Source: Penium margaritaceum (taxonomy: Eukaryota > Streptophyta > Zygnematophyceae > Desmidiales > Peniaceae). From it: DNA of 64,000 nucleotides. The stretch covers positions 157,298-221,297 of the forward strand of contig SZWC01000829.1 of assembly GCA_023375785.1 (NCBI GenBank), given 5' to 3'. Position 1 is the first letter of the stretch. Each line of letters opens with the position of its first letter. Positions 42,608 to 56,360 of this stretch are shown in pieces. The position numbers were made by a program, and so were the translations under genes. The notes beneath the pieces were generated by a model. That model saw only the letters and a list, made by a program, of their open reading frames with translations, ran no database searches and was not told the origin of the DNA.

Positions 42608-45414
42608 ATGGCTTGCACAGGTAGTACCTCTGCTGCACCTTCTAGCTCTGCAACGCAGGCAACTTCATGTGAGGTCCCAATACTCAACCCACCAAAGGGG
42701 CCAGTTTGTTGGGGGCACTTTCTAACCCTTGCACTCTCCCGCCACTTGAACAAATGGCCTAGTACAACAAAGAAAGCAGGCTTTCAGTGTGGCTCTTGCG
42801 GCTCCAAACTTTCAGGGACCTGTGATCGCATAATGGGACACTTTAGGCGAATCGAACGCCAATGTTGCCAAGTGCCCAAACCCCCCTCCATTGGCACGTG
42901 ACGCTCTCGGCTTGTAGCGGGCTCCAGTACCAACAGGGGAATGGCGCCCCTAGAGCGCATGGCTGTACAATGGCAAGGGCGAGTCATGGGGTTCGCGGGA
43001 CAAGCCAGACTGGTGGACCCGGCTGTGGGAAGAAAGAGAAAGAGCTGCAGAGTAGGAGAGGGCAAAGATTACAGCAGTTTACTCCAAGGAGGAGGCTGGA
43101 TCTGCTCAACAGGCTGCAGCCACCCGCCTAGCAGCAGAGGCCGCCATGGGCATTCTCAGGAGCATGCCTTTTGTGCATGTTAACCACATGGAAGGCATGA
43201 GACAAGTTAGCACGGACAGGTTCACCGCACAGGCCAAGAACAGAAAATGCCAGCTTTCCATTGTCAAGCTTATGGCAATCGGCGCGCTTCTAATCTCCTT
43301 CTGCAAGGAGAGAGTGATGATGGAGGTCGTCAGCAACGCCAAGCACACGACACTGGAATTCTGCCTACCCCACAGGGACAAGGTGGTGGAGATACTGCTG
43401 CCACGGCTGGACAAGGACCTGGAGGCTCTGGACGAGCCACTGAAGCAGCAATGGATTTTGGAGATTTATGGGTGTTCTGTGGCAGTGGATGAGTAGGCCG
43501 ACGAGCAGTCACGGCCAATCTATAATGCGATGTCGGTGAACATTCAGGGGTCATGCCACGTGTTCTCATGTGACGCCATTGGTGTTGTGCGGAATTCAAA
43601 CCACATGGTGGCGATGATTGAAGCCGCCATTGTGGAGGTGGGAGAGGGTAACATTGTTGGGGTGATCTGCAACAACACGAATGTGAATAAGAGGGCTTTT
43701 GAGGACCTCAAGGGGCAGTACCCCGCGTCTTCTTTCAGGGCTGCGCCCACAACATCGACCCCGTTATGAAGGACATCGGCAAGACGGATTGGGGCACAGC
43801 ACTTCTGTCAAGGTCCGAGAAGGTGGTGACCTTCTTCCACAATAATGACATGCCGCAGACATGGCTGAAGCAGGAGAGTGACGGACGGGTGCTGCTGCCC
43901 AAGTGTGACACGCGGTTTGCGCCGGCGCACATTGTCGTTCAGCTTGCTGGACATGCGACCATTCCTGCTGAAGATGGTGAACAGCAGTGAATGGAAGAGC
44001 ATGGGTGAGAATTGTGGGGCAGGGTTTGTGGCCTGCAAGAAGGTGGTGCGGTCCTCGGTGCGGAGGCGGGTATTCTGGGTGCAGCTGAGGGAAATGCGTG
44101 ACCTGCTTGCTCCTCTTGTCCACTTTCTCCGCATTGCAGATCACCCTGGGAAGGGCGTTGCTGACATCTATGAGGGACTGCTCGATTGCATGGAGAAGCT
44201 GTGTGGTCTCGCAGAGCCCAGAGGCAACAACAAGCCCGCACGTGTTAGTCACGCCCATGTGCAGTATGCTATGAGCCGCCTCTCTGCTAGGTGGAAATGG
44301 CATGCCCTCTTTATGCCACGGCCCGTCGTCTGCAACCCTTGCACTTTGGGAACAATCTCAGTGGGGATGCAGAGACCGCGACTTCTTGGTCGGCCTTTGT
44401 GGATGCACTTGTCTGCGAGGCTGGCCATGACACCATCCAAAGCCAGATCCGTGCCTTCCAGAATGGTCAGACCGCTGTTGGGGTAGATCCGTTGAAGACT
44501 CCCAAGGCAAACACTTGTGCCAAAGCAGCAGTGTTGAAGGTGAGCACTGGTCTGCTGCCTGCTCACAAGTGGCATGAGTTGTACCTCGGTGCCATGCCTC
44601 AGTTGCGCAAGCTGGCCATGCGGCTGTTGACTCAGCCATGCTCTTTGTCCGAGTGTGAGCGTGCTTTCAGTGCGCACGAGCTCATCCATATGGCACGTCG
44701 CAACTGGCTGAGTGTGAGCACGCTTGAACTGGTGGTACCCTGCAATGTCTACCTGCGCAAGCATTACAAACGCCGCAGCAAGCGCAGGGCGACAGACTTT
44801 AACTGGCTGCAGGACAAGGGCAACTCGGGCAGTGAAGATGATGGCGAGCTCACTGAGCTCACCAACATTCTGGAGGATGAGGAGGGTGAGGAAGGGGTGG
44901 GAGTGGAGGAAGACGAGGAGGAGGGGAGGAGGAGAAGGAGGAGGGAAAAGAGGGCAATGGGAACGAGGAGGCAGGTGACAGCCAGGATCTAGCTCCAGGA
45001 ACAGCAGCGGAAGACAGCCCAAGCTACGCACGCCCAATTCGTAGCTGTGAAGCAGTGGAGGCTCTGCTTGTTCAGGCTGCAGCAGGTCAGGCTTCTGCTA
45101 CAGCAGCAACCGGCACTGCTCAGACTGCAATCCGTGCTCGTGTAGCAGCTGCTGAGCGGACAGATGGTGCTGTGGATGCAAATGCAGGAGGAGGATCATC
45201 TGTGAAAGCAGCCCAGGGGTCTGGGACTGCTAGTGGTACTGCCATCAGCAACATGAGGCTCAGCAGGAAGGTGACGACTGGCGGTGCTGGCAGTGCTGGT
45301 GGTGCTGGCGGTGCTGGAGTTTGTGGAGGTGCTGGTGGTGTTGGCAGTGCTTGCGGTGCAAGTGGTGCTGGCGCAAGCGGGGGCAAGCAGAGGAAGCGCA
45401 AGGGAACGGCATGA
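42608..45414 (+). pseudogene. hAT transposase remnant (BED finger, DUF659, hAT dimerisation)
   Basis: From ATG 42608 a BED-type finger appears with CGSCG near 42788 and DRIMGHF near 42825. From about 43095 AATRLAAEAAMGILRSMPF leads into a DUF659-like region (43200-43900) with FSCDAIGVV, IEAAIVEVGEGNIVGVICNN and DIGKTDWG. The C-terminal dimerisation block is at about 44590-44770 (PQLRKLAMRLLTQPCSLSECERAF, shown here in full only by position and key residues QLRKLA, SECERAF, MARRNWLS). Between the pieces the frame changes near 42900-43090, 43745, 43925, 44300 and 45000, and a TAG interrupts at 43494, so it cannot encode active transposase. An acidic tail (EDDGELTEL, then E/R-rich) and an Ala/Gly-rich tail ending KQRKRKGTA follow; the tail is unusual for the family. 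Confidence 0.75.
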
Positions 45415-46019
45415 CTTTCATGTTGTGTTGTGCAGGTTGAGCATCCCACTTATCATTGGATGCAGTGTTCATTCTTTGCTGGTTGCCAATGATGACAATG
45501 GTCCTTTCACGATGGATAGGCATGGCATGATGTGCTCTCCATTGGCTGGGCTGGTTGGGAACCTGCTCAAACTTGCATGTGAAACTTGCATGTTGATATC
45601 TCCCATGCTGCAATTGACAGTGTTTTTGTTGCATTTGCTTCATTGCCATTCTGACATAAGTTGTATGCAATTGGCACCAGAAACATGACATGCTCAATCA
45701 TGGACCAGAATTTGGGTGCTCTGTTCAAATGTAGACGTGGTGCAAATGGATAAAGCTATGCCCAAGTAGATGTTCTTATGACCCATTTTCAACTTTTTTA
45801 CCAGATGACATAGAAGTTTTTCCATTATTTTGAGCATGTATGGCAGTTAGAATAACTGTTCAAAGTGATAGGCTAAAATTTGGCTGCAAGTTGGCCTATC
45901 CAATGCTGTGATTTTGCCTCTTCAGATACAATTTACATAGATGTACAAAAGGCATGATACATTGATGCATCAATGTAGACAACGATGTATTGATGTTCGG
46001 GGTATGGGTGGCAACACTG
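45415..46019. other. hAT 3' non-coding region
   Basis: AT-richer DNA with no coding signal. Near 45935-45995 are TACATAGATGTAC and TTGATGCATCAATG, which mirror the ATCGATGT stretches near the left end. Confidence 0.5.
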
Positions 46020-46089
46020 GAAAGTGCACACACAAATCACAACGTGCAGACCTATACTAGACTGCACACGAATTCTGTGGTTGGAGAGA

Positions 46090-46890
46090 GACTAGGAGCA
46101 CCAAGATTTGGCTAATTCTAGAATGCATAGATAAAGGAACAAAGGAGAGATTACAATGAACCCTACTATGAGCTTATTTATTGGAGACTAGCGGCTAGCC
46201 CACTAGGCCCCGTCATTCCCTTTGCAATTACGAACGGGAAATACGCAGGCCATGGAATATGAAACCACAAGAGAGGTCTCCCGAAGCAATGGAACAGTCC
46301 ACCGAGTGCCCAGGTCTTGACTGACGACAAGATATGTGAGTTAACTAAAACCAAACTCAGACTCTATGATGGTTTGCTGGCACCATGGGCAGGCCAGAGC
46401 TAGGCAAGCTAGGCCTCTTGGGATGCCGAAGCACGTCACCGGGGTCTCTGGGTCTTTTCCATATGCAAACTACGTGAGACAGGAGAAAAGGTCTGTAAAG
46501 ACTCGATGAATCAGCTTTGGGCCTCCCAATGTACCACTATAAACCACTTTGTACCCGAGTTTTGACGACAGAAAGAATGCACAACATGTCACAGACAGTA
46601 TGTCGCTAATCATCATAAGATCTCTCAGGGCTCTGGCACAAACCACCAAGTGCCCGGGTCTCATCCACCAAGAAAAATCTACCAACCATGCATGATTGAA
46701 CTAGGTTACTAGAATCCACCATGCGTGTCACTTTAGAAATAATACAACTGCCGAAGCAAAACTGGGGCAAGCCAAGAGCCGCTCCCTACACAACACTATC
46801 CAACACTCAACGAGCTCAAAGCCCATACACCAACACTGCCCTTGGGCTACAAGAACTGTGAACAAGGTACTGGCTGAGAGGATACATACG
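46090..46890 (-). repeat. Element F 3' LTR-like repeat
   Basis: Contains the GTCTCC...GGGTCTCGACCACC..GAAAA unit known from element E at about 46284, 46425 and 46615. The right part pairs with 51890-52390. Confidence 0.6.
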
Positions 46891-47206
46891 CTCCCCATTG
46901 TTGAGAGAATCCTGGGAGCAAGAACCCCAACACTGCTGTGCTAAGATTGTTTTTCTCCCACTTATATGCAGAAAGCTATGAACCTATCAGTTGTAGAGAT
47001 TAATACATCTCCACCTGGCTCAAACGTTCGTGGGAAGAACAATCAAACAAAAGCTACACCTGAAAGTTACTGAAGATGTGGGAACGTTACAGAAATGAGA
47101 GGATGAGGCTACAAAGGCTACCATGAGCACAACTCACTCGTGCACCATCTAGCGCCTGTCACTCACCAACTCGAGAGTGGTACGAGAAGAGTAAGTCAGT
47201 CTCACT

Positions 47207-47680
47207 TCAGTCACCCGGAAGCTGCCAGAGGTCCCAGCTGGCAAGGTCCTGGGCATCACTCTCATCGTACTCAGAGGGTGCAGGAGTAAAAAACATACTA
47301 CCGAATTCTCCATGAATGGGAGAGGAAAGTGAGGCTTCATCCCTCACAACTTGCAACTGCCAGAGGTCCCAACTAGCCAGCTGTGGAGCTGTATGTGCGG
47401 AGAAGATGGTGCTGGAAGCTAGTAGGTTTGAGGGTGGGGATGATGCCAGATCCGTGTGTTTGGAGCTCGTCCCTGCATCTGGTACGTCAATTGTACACTC
47501 CAGTGTACGCAGGTACTCATGTGCTGTTGTAAACTGACCCTGGAGAAGAGAGGCACACTCACCATGATCCTCATGAGTGACAACGCGATTCTCAAACTCA
47601 ACATCCTCAAGCAACCTAAACACCCTACAGTAGGTTGTATACAAGACATCTACCACTCGATGCAACACCAGCGCCTCCAT
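47207..47680 (-). other. Element F frame of unknown function with helical region
   Basis: A minus-strand frame of 157 codons. The N-terminal half is probably helical (VVDVLYTTYCRVFRLLEDVEF); the C-terminal half is Ser/Pro-rich and holds the motif ASWDLWQL twice, about 30 residues apart. It resembles no family I know. Position suggests an analogue of the coiled-coil frame in element E. Confidence 0.35.
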
Positions 47681-47843
47681 CTCTGCTGCCTAAAGCTGAG
47701 TGGACTGCAGGTGCTGTGTCTTTTGATGGATCACCTCTCCATAGGTCTCATGCTGGAGCCGGACGGTCAACTCAATAAAGTGGAGGCATGTCAAGCTATA
47801 AGGTAGGAGATGTGTAGAGCTCATAAGAAGAGAGGGATGGCCC

Positions 47844-47970
47844 GGATGTCCCCAATACTCACTGCCTCACCATACTCATCTTGTGGAGAAGGATGGGGGT
47901 GAGCTGAAGGGCGTCATAGAGCTGTCCGGGATGTCCCCAATACTCACTGCCTCACCATACTCATCTTGTG
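47844..47970. repeat. 42-base direct repeat
   Basis: An identical 42-base unit beginning GGATGTCCCCAATACTC occurs at 47844-47885 and 47929-47970, an 85-base period. The perfect match within an otherwise decayed element suggests a late local duplication. Confidence 0.85.
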
Positions 47971-48289
47971 AGGCACTGTCTGAGGCTACGATAGAGCTGG
48001 AATCAGAACTATCTGGGTTCAACAACCCTCAATGAGCACCCCAGCCAACGTACCACATACTGCGCGCAACCACTCTTTTGCATCCCGCAAATCATACACT
48101 CAAAAGATGTGTGTGTATTCACTCCTCTACATGTCCCTGGTCATGAGGTGAGCAGGTACATCCTGTGGTAGGGGATTGTTTCTGGACGATGTCTCTGAGA
48201 TACTAGCAAGATAGATCTCCTGCTCACTAAGTAGAGAATGAATCTCATCCTCCTCAGGAAGAAATCTTGCACACACATGACTGGATCCT

Positions 48290-49460
48290 GTTGATGCAGG
48301 TGGTGCTGCCGATGTAGTCGATGCTGCAGATACTGCAGTAGAAGCTGTAGGAGTTATCACAGATGAAACAGGTGCAACAGATGTAGCTGATGCTGTTGGT
48401 GATTTCTACATCATGGGTGTAGCTCATGCAGCCAATGCTGCCGATGATGTGAGATACCCAATGAAGCTGATGCTGGAGATGAGGCTGAGGCTATGCATGA
48501 AGCTGAGGCTCTAGTTGAAGCCGATGCTGCTGTTGATGTCAACACCAAGGGTGCAACTGATGCACCTGATGGAGATGATGACGCTAGTGTAAATCGTGCC
48601 ACTGAAGGTGTCAATGCTAGAGATGGAGCAGATGAGGTAGGTGGTACAACGGATACACCTAAAGGTGCTGACACTGCCCATGAACCGGATCCCGCTGAAA
48701 ATGTCGACACTAATGATGAAGCTGGTGGACCTGATGGAGATGATGTAGCCAATGCAATGAATGTAGCTTGTGGGGCCAACGCTGCTGATGATTCCACTAA
48801 AAATGCTGCTGATGCTATTGAATTTTGCAGAAGCACCGGATGGAGCCATTGCAGTGGAAACTATAGGTGAAGAATCTAGTATCACTGATGCTGAAGGTGC
48901 TGTGGATAGTGTGGCTGACTTGGAAGATGGAGGCACTACAGTGGGACCTGATGCAGCTGATGCTTTTGACACTGAGGATGCAGTAGGTGCAGCCAACATA
49001 GGCACTGCCAGTGCACATGATGGTGCTGATGCTCCTGAAGCTGTAAATGCTCGAGATGATGCTAATGCTGCCGATGTTGCCGAGACAGCTGGTGCAGCTG
49101 GTGCAGCTGTTACAGATAATGCAGTTGGTATTGTAGGTGATGCTAAAGGTGTGGATTTTGACACTGTAGATGAGGATGATGCTGCCATTGCTGCTAATAC
49201 TGTAGATGCCACAAATGATGCCGATGCTGTCAATGCAGCAGATTTAGCAAATGAGGAAGCTGGTGTAGGTGGTGCAGATTTTTTGACTGATATAGCCAGT
49301 ATTATAGGTCATGCAGAAGGTGTGGATGTGGAAACCACAGACGAGGCTGATGCTATGGATGCTGCTTAAGCCGTAGATGCTACAGATGCTGCGGATGCTA
49401 CAAATGAAGCTAAGGCTGCAGATGAAGCTAAGACTACAGATGAAGCAGATGTACCTGCTC
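48290..49460. repeat. Degenerate GAT/GCT-rich array
   Basis: About 1.2 kb of loosely repeated GATGCTG/GATGATG triplets. On the plus strand it gives Ala/Asp-rich frames (48493-48870, 48770-49369; for example NAADVAETAGAAGAAV), and on the minus strand Ser/Ala/Thr-rich frames. It lies inside element F. I do not claim a protein on either strand. Confidence 0.65.
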
Positions 49461-49461
49461 T

Positions 49462-51250
49462 ATCTTAATAATAGGAGTTACACTCAGGGATCCTGGTCCA
49501 TCCTTGTTGCTCACTATTGCAATCAGAATGGACGGAAACCCATACCCCCCCTCCCTCGACTGGCATAACAGCACAAGGTGGCGGAGACATTGACGTGCCA
49601 GAGGCGAGTCAAACAGGATGCGCTGTCCGCTGATGACATCGGCGATCAGGAGATCGACAGGAGGAGGTAGTAGACAGTGGCTCATCAGCCGGTGGAGCAG
49701 AGGATAGAGTGGATAGCCGCGGACTTAGATGGAAGATACAGTCCAACTATAGAAGCTCCATCAAATGAAGACGGTGAAGAGGAAGGAGTTGAGGTCAAAA
49801 TCGAACAGGAAGAATGAGAATTCTCTGCAAGAAAATGGTCACTGAGATGCTTCATCATCTGCCTTAGGTCCTGGAGCTTGGTTTCCAGGATGGCTAAAGC
49901 TCCGGTGAGAGGTACGGCTGAATCAGGTTTGTATCCTATGGAGGGTGAGGAGATGCACGGGACTGGAACCAGGGTGGATGCCACTCACTAGGGCATCGTT
50001 GACATTGATGCCAACCTTGGCATCCATCTTCGCAGAAGTGACAGGAAAATCCACAAAGGGGTGGTCCATGCTGTCGGAGAGTGCTGTCTCATGATGGCAT
50101 AGATTTCAACCACAGGGACGACTTGCTAGCAAGGCCAAGAGAAGGTGGTATTGACTGCCACAAGACCATTCCTGGGGTCCACTGGTGACCAGGGTGATGG
50201 AGAAATCTATTGCCGAGAGGTGTAGGAGGAGACCACGGAGAAGGCTGGTCAAAGAAACCACAAGTGATTGGTACAGGCGGTTGGGTCACAACACTGGCAG
50301 GCTGATGATACAAGTATTCATGCAGAGGGCTGTCTCAAGGTGATGGATGAGGAAGGCGTGGAGAACAAAATCCCCTGATGGTGTAGAGACTGACCACAGA
50401 GGTGACCAGTCAACGAAACTGTGAGGTGGTGGCGTCTGAGGCAAGGTCACCGTGTTTCAAGGTGAGAGTTGATGAGAGTGAGTGGGCGGCAAGGCAGGCG
50501 ACCACAGGAGCGCATGGCCACGGAGACGAGAGAACGGCCGTCACCCCTCATGCCCCATCATGTATGAGGAAGGAAGATGGTGGGAGTGAGATCAAAGCAT
50601 GCCATTGCTAGGCGGCATCGAGAATGTACACGGGTTAGGATGAAGAATACGGTCTCTGGGTTGTGGTCAAACCCATCAAGTGAACAAAGGATCGGTCCTA
50701 CTCACTGTAGGACACCCACCAGGATGCGTGAGGGCAGGGTAGACCAAAAGAGGACAAGGGTGATGAGCACATAATCTTTGTGTTACAAAAGATAGTCACA
50801 AAAGTCTAAAATGGTTTGACTTGAGTAGAACGTGCTAGGTTGCATGCTCATTGTGCTAGAATTCAATTGGAAGAAAATGAGAAAAAAATAGAGATAAGAG
50901 ATAACATCACTGAAAAAGAAGACAGAAGAAGGAAAAAATAGTGTGTGATGTTTACGGAGTAACGCTTCTCCAAGAAATGTTACAAAACAATCCCCTTGAC
51001 AGCCTAGATTGACGCGTCAACCTGGATGGTCCTAAAACTTTCCTATGTGCTGGTTGTCAACGATGGAAACCATCGTTGCGATGGCACGGGTGGGATCATA
51101 CCCTCATGAATGCACTGGTGGTTTCTCACGAGCAACCTTGATACAAGATGCAAGAAATCAGTGGTGAGACGCAGATGGGAGAAGACAAGAAATGGACAAC
51201 GACCTCGCCAATGTCAGACTTTGGCAAGGTTTTAGGGAAGCCTTTTTGGA
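49462..51250. other. Element F interior, no recognisable gene
   Basis: The only hint is a minus-strand frame at 49984-49685 with a short heptad-like segment (LAILETKLQDLRQMMKHLSDHF) that recalls the coiled-coil part of element E. The rest is unassigned. Confidence 0.4.
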
Positions 51251-51299
51251 AACTGCAGGAGCAGTAGCAGCAGCTGTGAAGTCAATGTGATGGGCACGT

Positions 51300-51760
51300 A
51301 GTGGTGATGGATCAATGCGCACAGATCAGTATGCCGCCCCTGCTGCCGTAAAATGCTACTACAATTGCACACTGCTACACTACACCTACTCGCTGCTAAT
51401 GTTGCGCTGCTGCATTTGTTGGTGCTCATTGCTTGAAGGACTCTCGGTGCCGCTGAAGCTACAGGCTGTAGACCAATCAAGGTTGTGGCTTTTGCTTCTG
51501 CACACTGCTTGCGTGATGGAGTCACACTGGTACACTGCTTGCACACTAGCTGCATGCTAGTGCGCTCCAGCACTCGTTGCTGCTGGCTGCATGCAGCACT
51601 CGTTGCTGCTGAGGCTACAAGCTTCTTCTTCACAAGGACGCTACAGCTGCTTCTACGCAATGCTTTCATGCTGGTTGGGGGCTGGTACGCTGCTTGCACA
51701 CTGGCTACACGTTGATGAGCTGCTTCCAGGGTACCATGCTGCTTGCACAATTTCTGCTTG
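51300..51760 (-). repeat. Element F leader-like GCT/TGC-rich tract
   Basis: Recurring GCTGCT, CTTGCACAC and GCATGC motifs. It occupies the same relative position as the trinucleotide-rich leaders of A, B, D and E. Confidence 0.5.
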
Positions 51761-52390
51761 ATGCTTGTTTTGCATGCCAAGCGGTCACTCACAACAAACT
51801 CAGCTTTTCCAGGAAAAGATTGGTGTTGACTTATTTTTCTCGGCAGCGGCAGCTATGTCTGGACCAAGAAGATGATATGCAATGTACCCAAAACACACTT
51901 AGACTCTCCGGTGGTATGCTAGCACCACTGGTATGCTAGAGCTCGGCAAGCTAGACCTACCGAGACGTCGAAGCATGTCACTGGACATCTGGGTGTTGGC
52001 CATAAGCAGACTACATGCAACAGGAGAAAAGGTGTGTAAAGACTCGATCAATCAGTTTTGGGTCTCCTGATGTACCAGTACAAACCACTGTATGCTCGGG
52101 TGTTAACCATAGAGAGAAAACACAACATATCACAGACGATACGTTGCTAATCACCATGATGTCTCCCGAGAAATTGGCACAAACCACCAAGTTTCCACAT
52201 CTCGACCACTAAGAAAAGTCTACCAGCCATGCATGGGTGAACTAGGTGACAAGAATGAACCATACGTTTCACAGAATAAGTAATGCAATAACCGAGGATA
52301 ACCGAGAAGTGCTCCCTACACAAAACTATCTGACACTCATACAACTGAAAGCCCATACACGAACGCTTGCTAGTGCATTTGCTAACTGGA

Positions 52391-53460
<1,070 letters not shown>

Positions 53461-54282
53461 GTTATGGCAACTACAAGCAACCCATGCTAAAGTTGCCACA
53501 AAAAGGGAGTAACGAGGCCACCACTTCTCCTTCCCATAGTGCAAAACCTTCCAAAAAGAAACAGAAACAAGAACTTAATGTTGCACTGAGGTGCACAAGG
53601 TTACGTAACAAAGAGTGCATTTTTGGTATTGTGGCCAAGGGAACAGAATAATACCAATTCAAGTTTAGTAACAAAGCATGTTTACTCAAATCATCCATCA
53701 CTTTTGTACATCTATGTTCAATAAAAGTTTGTTATAGACTTTCATCTATACCTTTTTCTTTGTTCCATACAAAACTGCATATGACAATCTCCTAGAAACT
53801 CTCTTGTGGATTCATTTTTCAAAACAAACATGCCAAATTCAACAATCACCCTAGTTTCTTGTATTCTACTCATTTTTACACATGGAAGTATTCCATGAAT
53901 AAAGTTATGTACATTCATAATACCTATATATGTGTGACCATGTCTATATACGTCTAGATGCATACATTTATGACTTTATACATGTAAACTAGGATTCATA
54001 AGTATAAATTTTATCTAATTCATGCATTTTTTCCTTCTTGCACACATGATATAACAACACCATGTCAATCATTTGTTATGAATATGTTGGTGACCAACAC
54101 CGTCTTTGTCAATTCATGAAATCATTCATTATGCATTAGTTTAAGAAATCAGTTGTTTCATTTTTTTCCAGAGAATTTCCTCTGCATTGAATACTTTACA
54201 TTTTGTTATATAGCACATAGAATTCAGGTGTGTCGCTTTTGCACTCTAGAGTTGGGCAGTAATTTTTGTTTGTTTATGCCCC
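53461..54282. other. AT-rich unassigned DNA
   Basis: About 0.8 kb, markedly AT-rich compared with the rest of the window. No coding frame, repeat or RNA gene was recognised. Confidence 0.55.
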
Positions 54283-55136
54283 GTTGGAGTTGCCGCCCCT
54301 AAAAGTGCCACTACCCACACACCTTAGATGTGAGGTCTAGGACAATATGTACCAGGCTCATTCCTCATTTTAAACATACAATTTGGTCTTAGATGCCCCT
54401 CACAGAGCTGTCCAACTACGGAAAGTTATGAAGGAGACACTGTTTGGTCTAAGCCCCACAATTTAGAAGCTGACCAGCACCTTGCATAAAAGTGACCAAG
54501 TGTTAAGTGGAAACAGTTGCTAGCTAGGAGCTGCTCAATGAGGAACCGTGATCCTGAGTGTGATATCTTCTCCTAGCTGAAATGCAAGGAGTGGACTGTA
54601 GGTACCATTGTGTTGGCCCTGTTTTCTAGTTTGTTTACCTCAGGCTGGTTGACAAAGGGTTATGGGCCCACGCTGACCAATTGTCAGGGACACTTAGCTC
54701 AACTTTGGTATGCTCTCTCCAGGTGTGCACGTCAGCTCCATTTACTCCATCAACTCTATGTGCTTCATCAGCTCCAACTGCTGTGTTTGCACTCAGCACA
54801 CAGGGACTAAGAACAAGCTCTACCCTTGGAAGTACGACCCTTAGGTCCCAACAAGGACAAGCTCTGCCCTTGGAGGCAAGATCCTAGGTGTACTGGTGTG
54901 AATTTTCTTCTCTGTCTGCAGGCAAACATTGGCTGAGGGGTAAGCAACGGATTTGCACCTTGAAACCGGTAGTAGACATCAGTTACTGTCAGCCTACATT
55001 GGCCTCAACGTATCAGATATTTAGAAAGTAGAAAAGGGTAGCTAAAATGGTTGACCCATCATGAGTAGTGGGGGCTGGCACAGAGCAGCCCTCAAACTCA
55101 ACGGTGGCTACCACATGACAGACCACTCGAGTAACC

Positions 55137-56360
55137 GTGAGTGCTACCGCACTGCCGCAAGGTCTTGGATCCTTGAGAGGAATCCCCATTTTCAAGGGGA
55201 AGGAATTCCTGCTCTGGAGATCACAGTTTGAACTGGTAACAAAAGTGCACGGCTTCATCAAGCTGTTGAAGGGAGAGGAGCAGGTTCCCTTGGAGGGCTC
55301 ACCTGAGAACGAGGCATGGATGGAAAAAATGATATTGTCATGTTATTCATCAGCAACGTGGTAGCCAAGAAGTATTTTTCCATCATTTCCCGGTACACAC
55401 TGGCTTCAGATGCTTACGCCAGGCTCAAGCATGTGCACCAATCCACCTTCATTGTAGACATGTCATTCATCCTACAACAGCTGATTAGCACCAATAGGAG
55501 TTTGAAGGACTCCTTGGCAAGGCTCACCAAATATACTGGGACCTTGATAAAAACATGCAGGCCATGATCCTCCTCATGGCGCAACTGGAGAGCTGGAGCC
55601 CAATGATCACTGGCATTGGTGGTTGGAAGGAGGATGACCTGACGTATGCGGCAGTGTCTAAGTACATGCAAAATGAGGCCATGTGCCAAAGCGGTAGTGA
55701 GGCCAACTTCTCAGCCTATGCTGCATGCTATGGTGGCCACAGGGGAAAGGTCGGCCTCTGGTCAAAATGGCAACAGTGGAAATGGTGGCGGTGGAGGCAA
55801 CAATGGCGGCAAGGCTCCCAACCGACACGGAAACTTTTGCAACTGCGGCAAACCTGGGCACTGGGCAAGAGAGTGCAGATTGCCAAAGAAGGAAGACGAC
55901 GGGAGCCGTGCAAAAAAAAAAGGCCAGTAGAAAATGTGGCGAAGAGGCTACCACGATACCCTACACGCCACAGAGCAACGGTGTGTCCAGACGGATGAAT
56001 CAGACCATCATCGGCATGGTGCGTATCATGCTCTTTGACGCAAAACTCCCATCGCAGTTCTAAGCAGAAGCTACACGAACGGCATGCTACCTCATCAACC
56101 TAACTCCTACAGCTACTCTGGGCATGCGTGGCAAGAATAAGGGCAAGCAACAAATCACGCCATATGAGGTGCGGTTGGGAAAGAAGCCGGACGCCTCATA
56201 CCTGGAGGTCTTCAGCTACACCGCATGGGCAAAGGTCCAGGCGGGGGAAGATGGCGGCAAGCTGGATGCGAGAGCACGGAAGTGTGTTATGGTGGGCTAT
56301 GAATCTGCCCAATCACCTTTGGGACCTAGCAAGAAAAAGGCTTATCACCAGCCGGGACGT
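55137..56360 (+). pseudogene. Element I gag and integrase remnants
   Basis: Gag begins near 55137 (GIPIFKGKEFLLWRSQFELV, a copia UBN2-like gag pattern). A CCHC knuckle is near 55838-55880 (CNCGKPGHWARECRLPKKE). Integrase fragments follow (TPQSNGVSRRMNQTIIGM near 55965; a GKKPDASYLEVFS segment near 56185). Broken. Confidence 0.75.

Larger units (their letters stand above)
41319..46019 (+). mobile_element. Decayed hAT-superfamily DNA transposon
   Basis: Transposase remnants at 42608-45000 are of the BED/DUF659/hAT-dimerisation type. Candidate ends are CAGTTTTACCA at 41319 and the reverse complement of CAGTGTTGCCA ending at 46019, which agree at 9 of 11 bases. Just inside both ends are matching ACATC..TACATCG..ACATYGATG stretches in inverted orientation (about 41355-41400 and 45935-45995). 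The flanking 8-mers GACAATTC and GAAAGTGC agree at only 5 of 8 positions, so the target duplication is decayed or the ends are slightly off. Length is about 4.7 kb. It sits at the edge of element D's LTR. Confidence 0.55.
46090..52390 (-). mobile_element. Element F: E-related LTR element without pol, old
   Basis: DNA at 46365-46890 and 51890-52390 forms a repeat pair in the same orientation. Shared stretches include GTGTAAAGACTCGAT, GCACAAACCACCAAGT and GCTCCCTACACAA. A piece at 46090-46330 resembles the start of the element E LTR (ATTTGGCTAA.TCTAGAA, AGCGGCTAGCC.CACT.GGCCCCGTCA). A purine tract complement (CTCCCCATTG) lies at about 46892. The interior has no pol motif. A TGC/GCT-rich tract at 51300-51760 matches the leader position in E. 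The 5' LTR side is truncated. Strongly diverged, many breaks. Confidence 0.55.

Noticed and set aside
43330-45037. Long minus-strand frames opposite the hAT transposase
   Set aside because: They lie antisense to clear BED/DUF659/dimerisation motifs and are Pro/His-rich shadows.
46020-46080. Continuation of element D's LTR after the hAT element
   Set aside because: A short CACACAAATCACA similarity exists but is too weak; the D LTR already aligns to its end near 41318.
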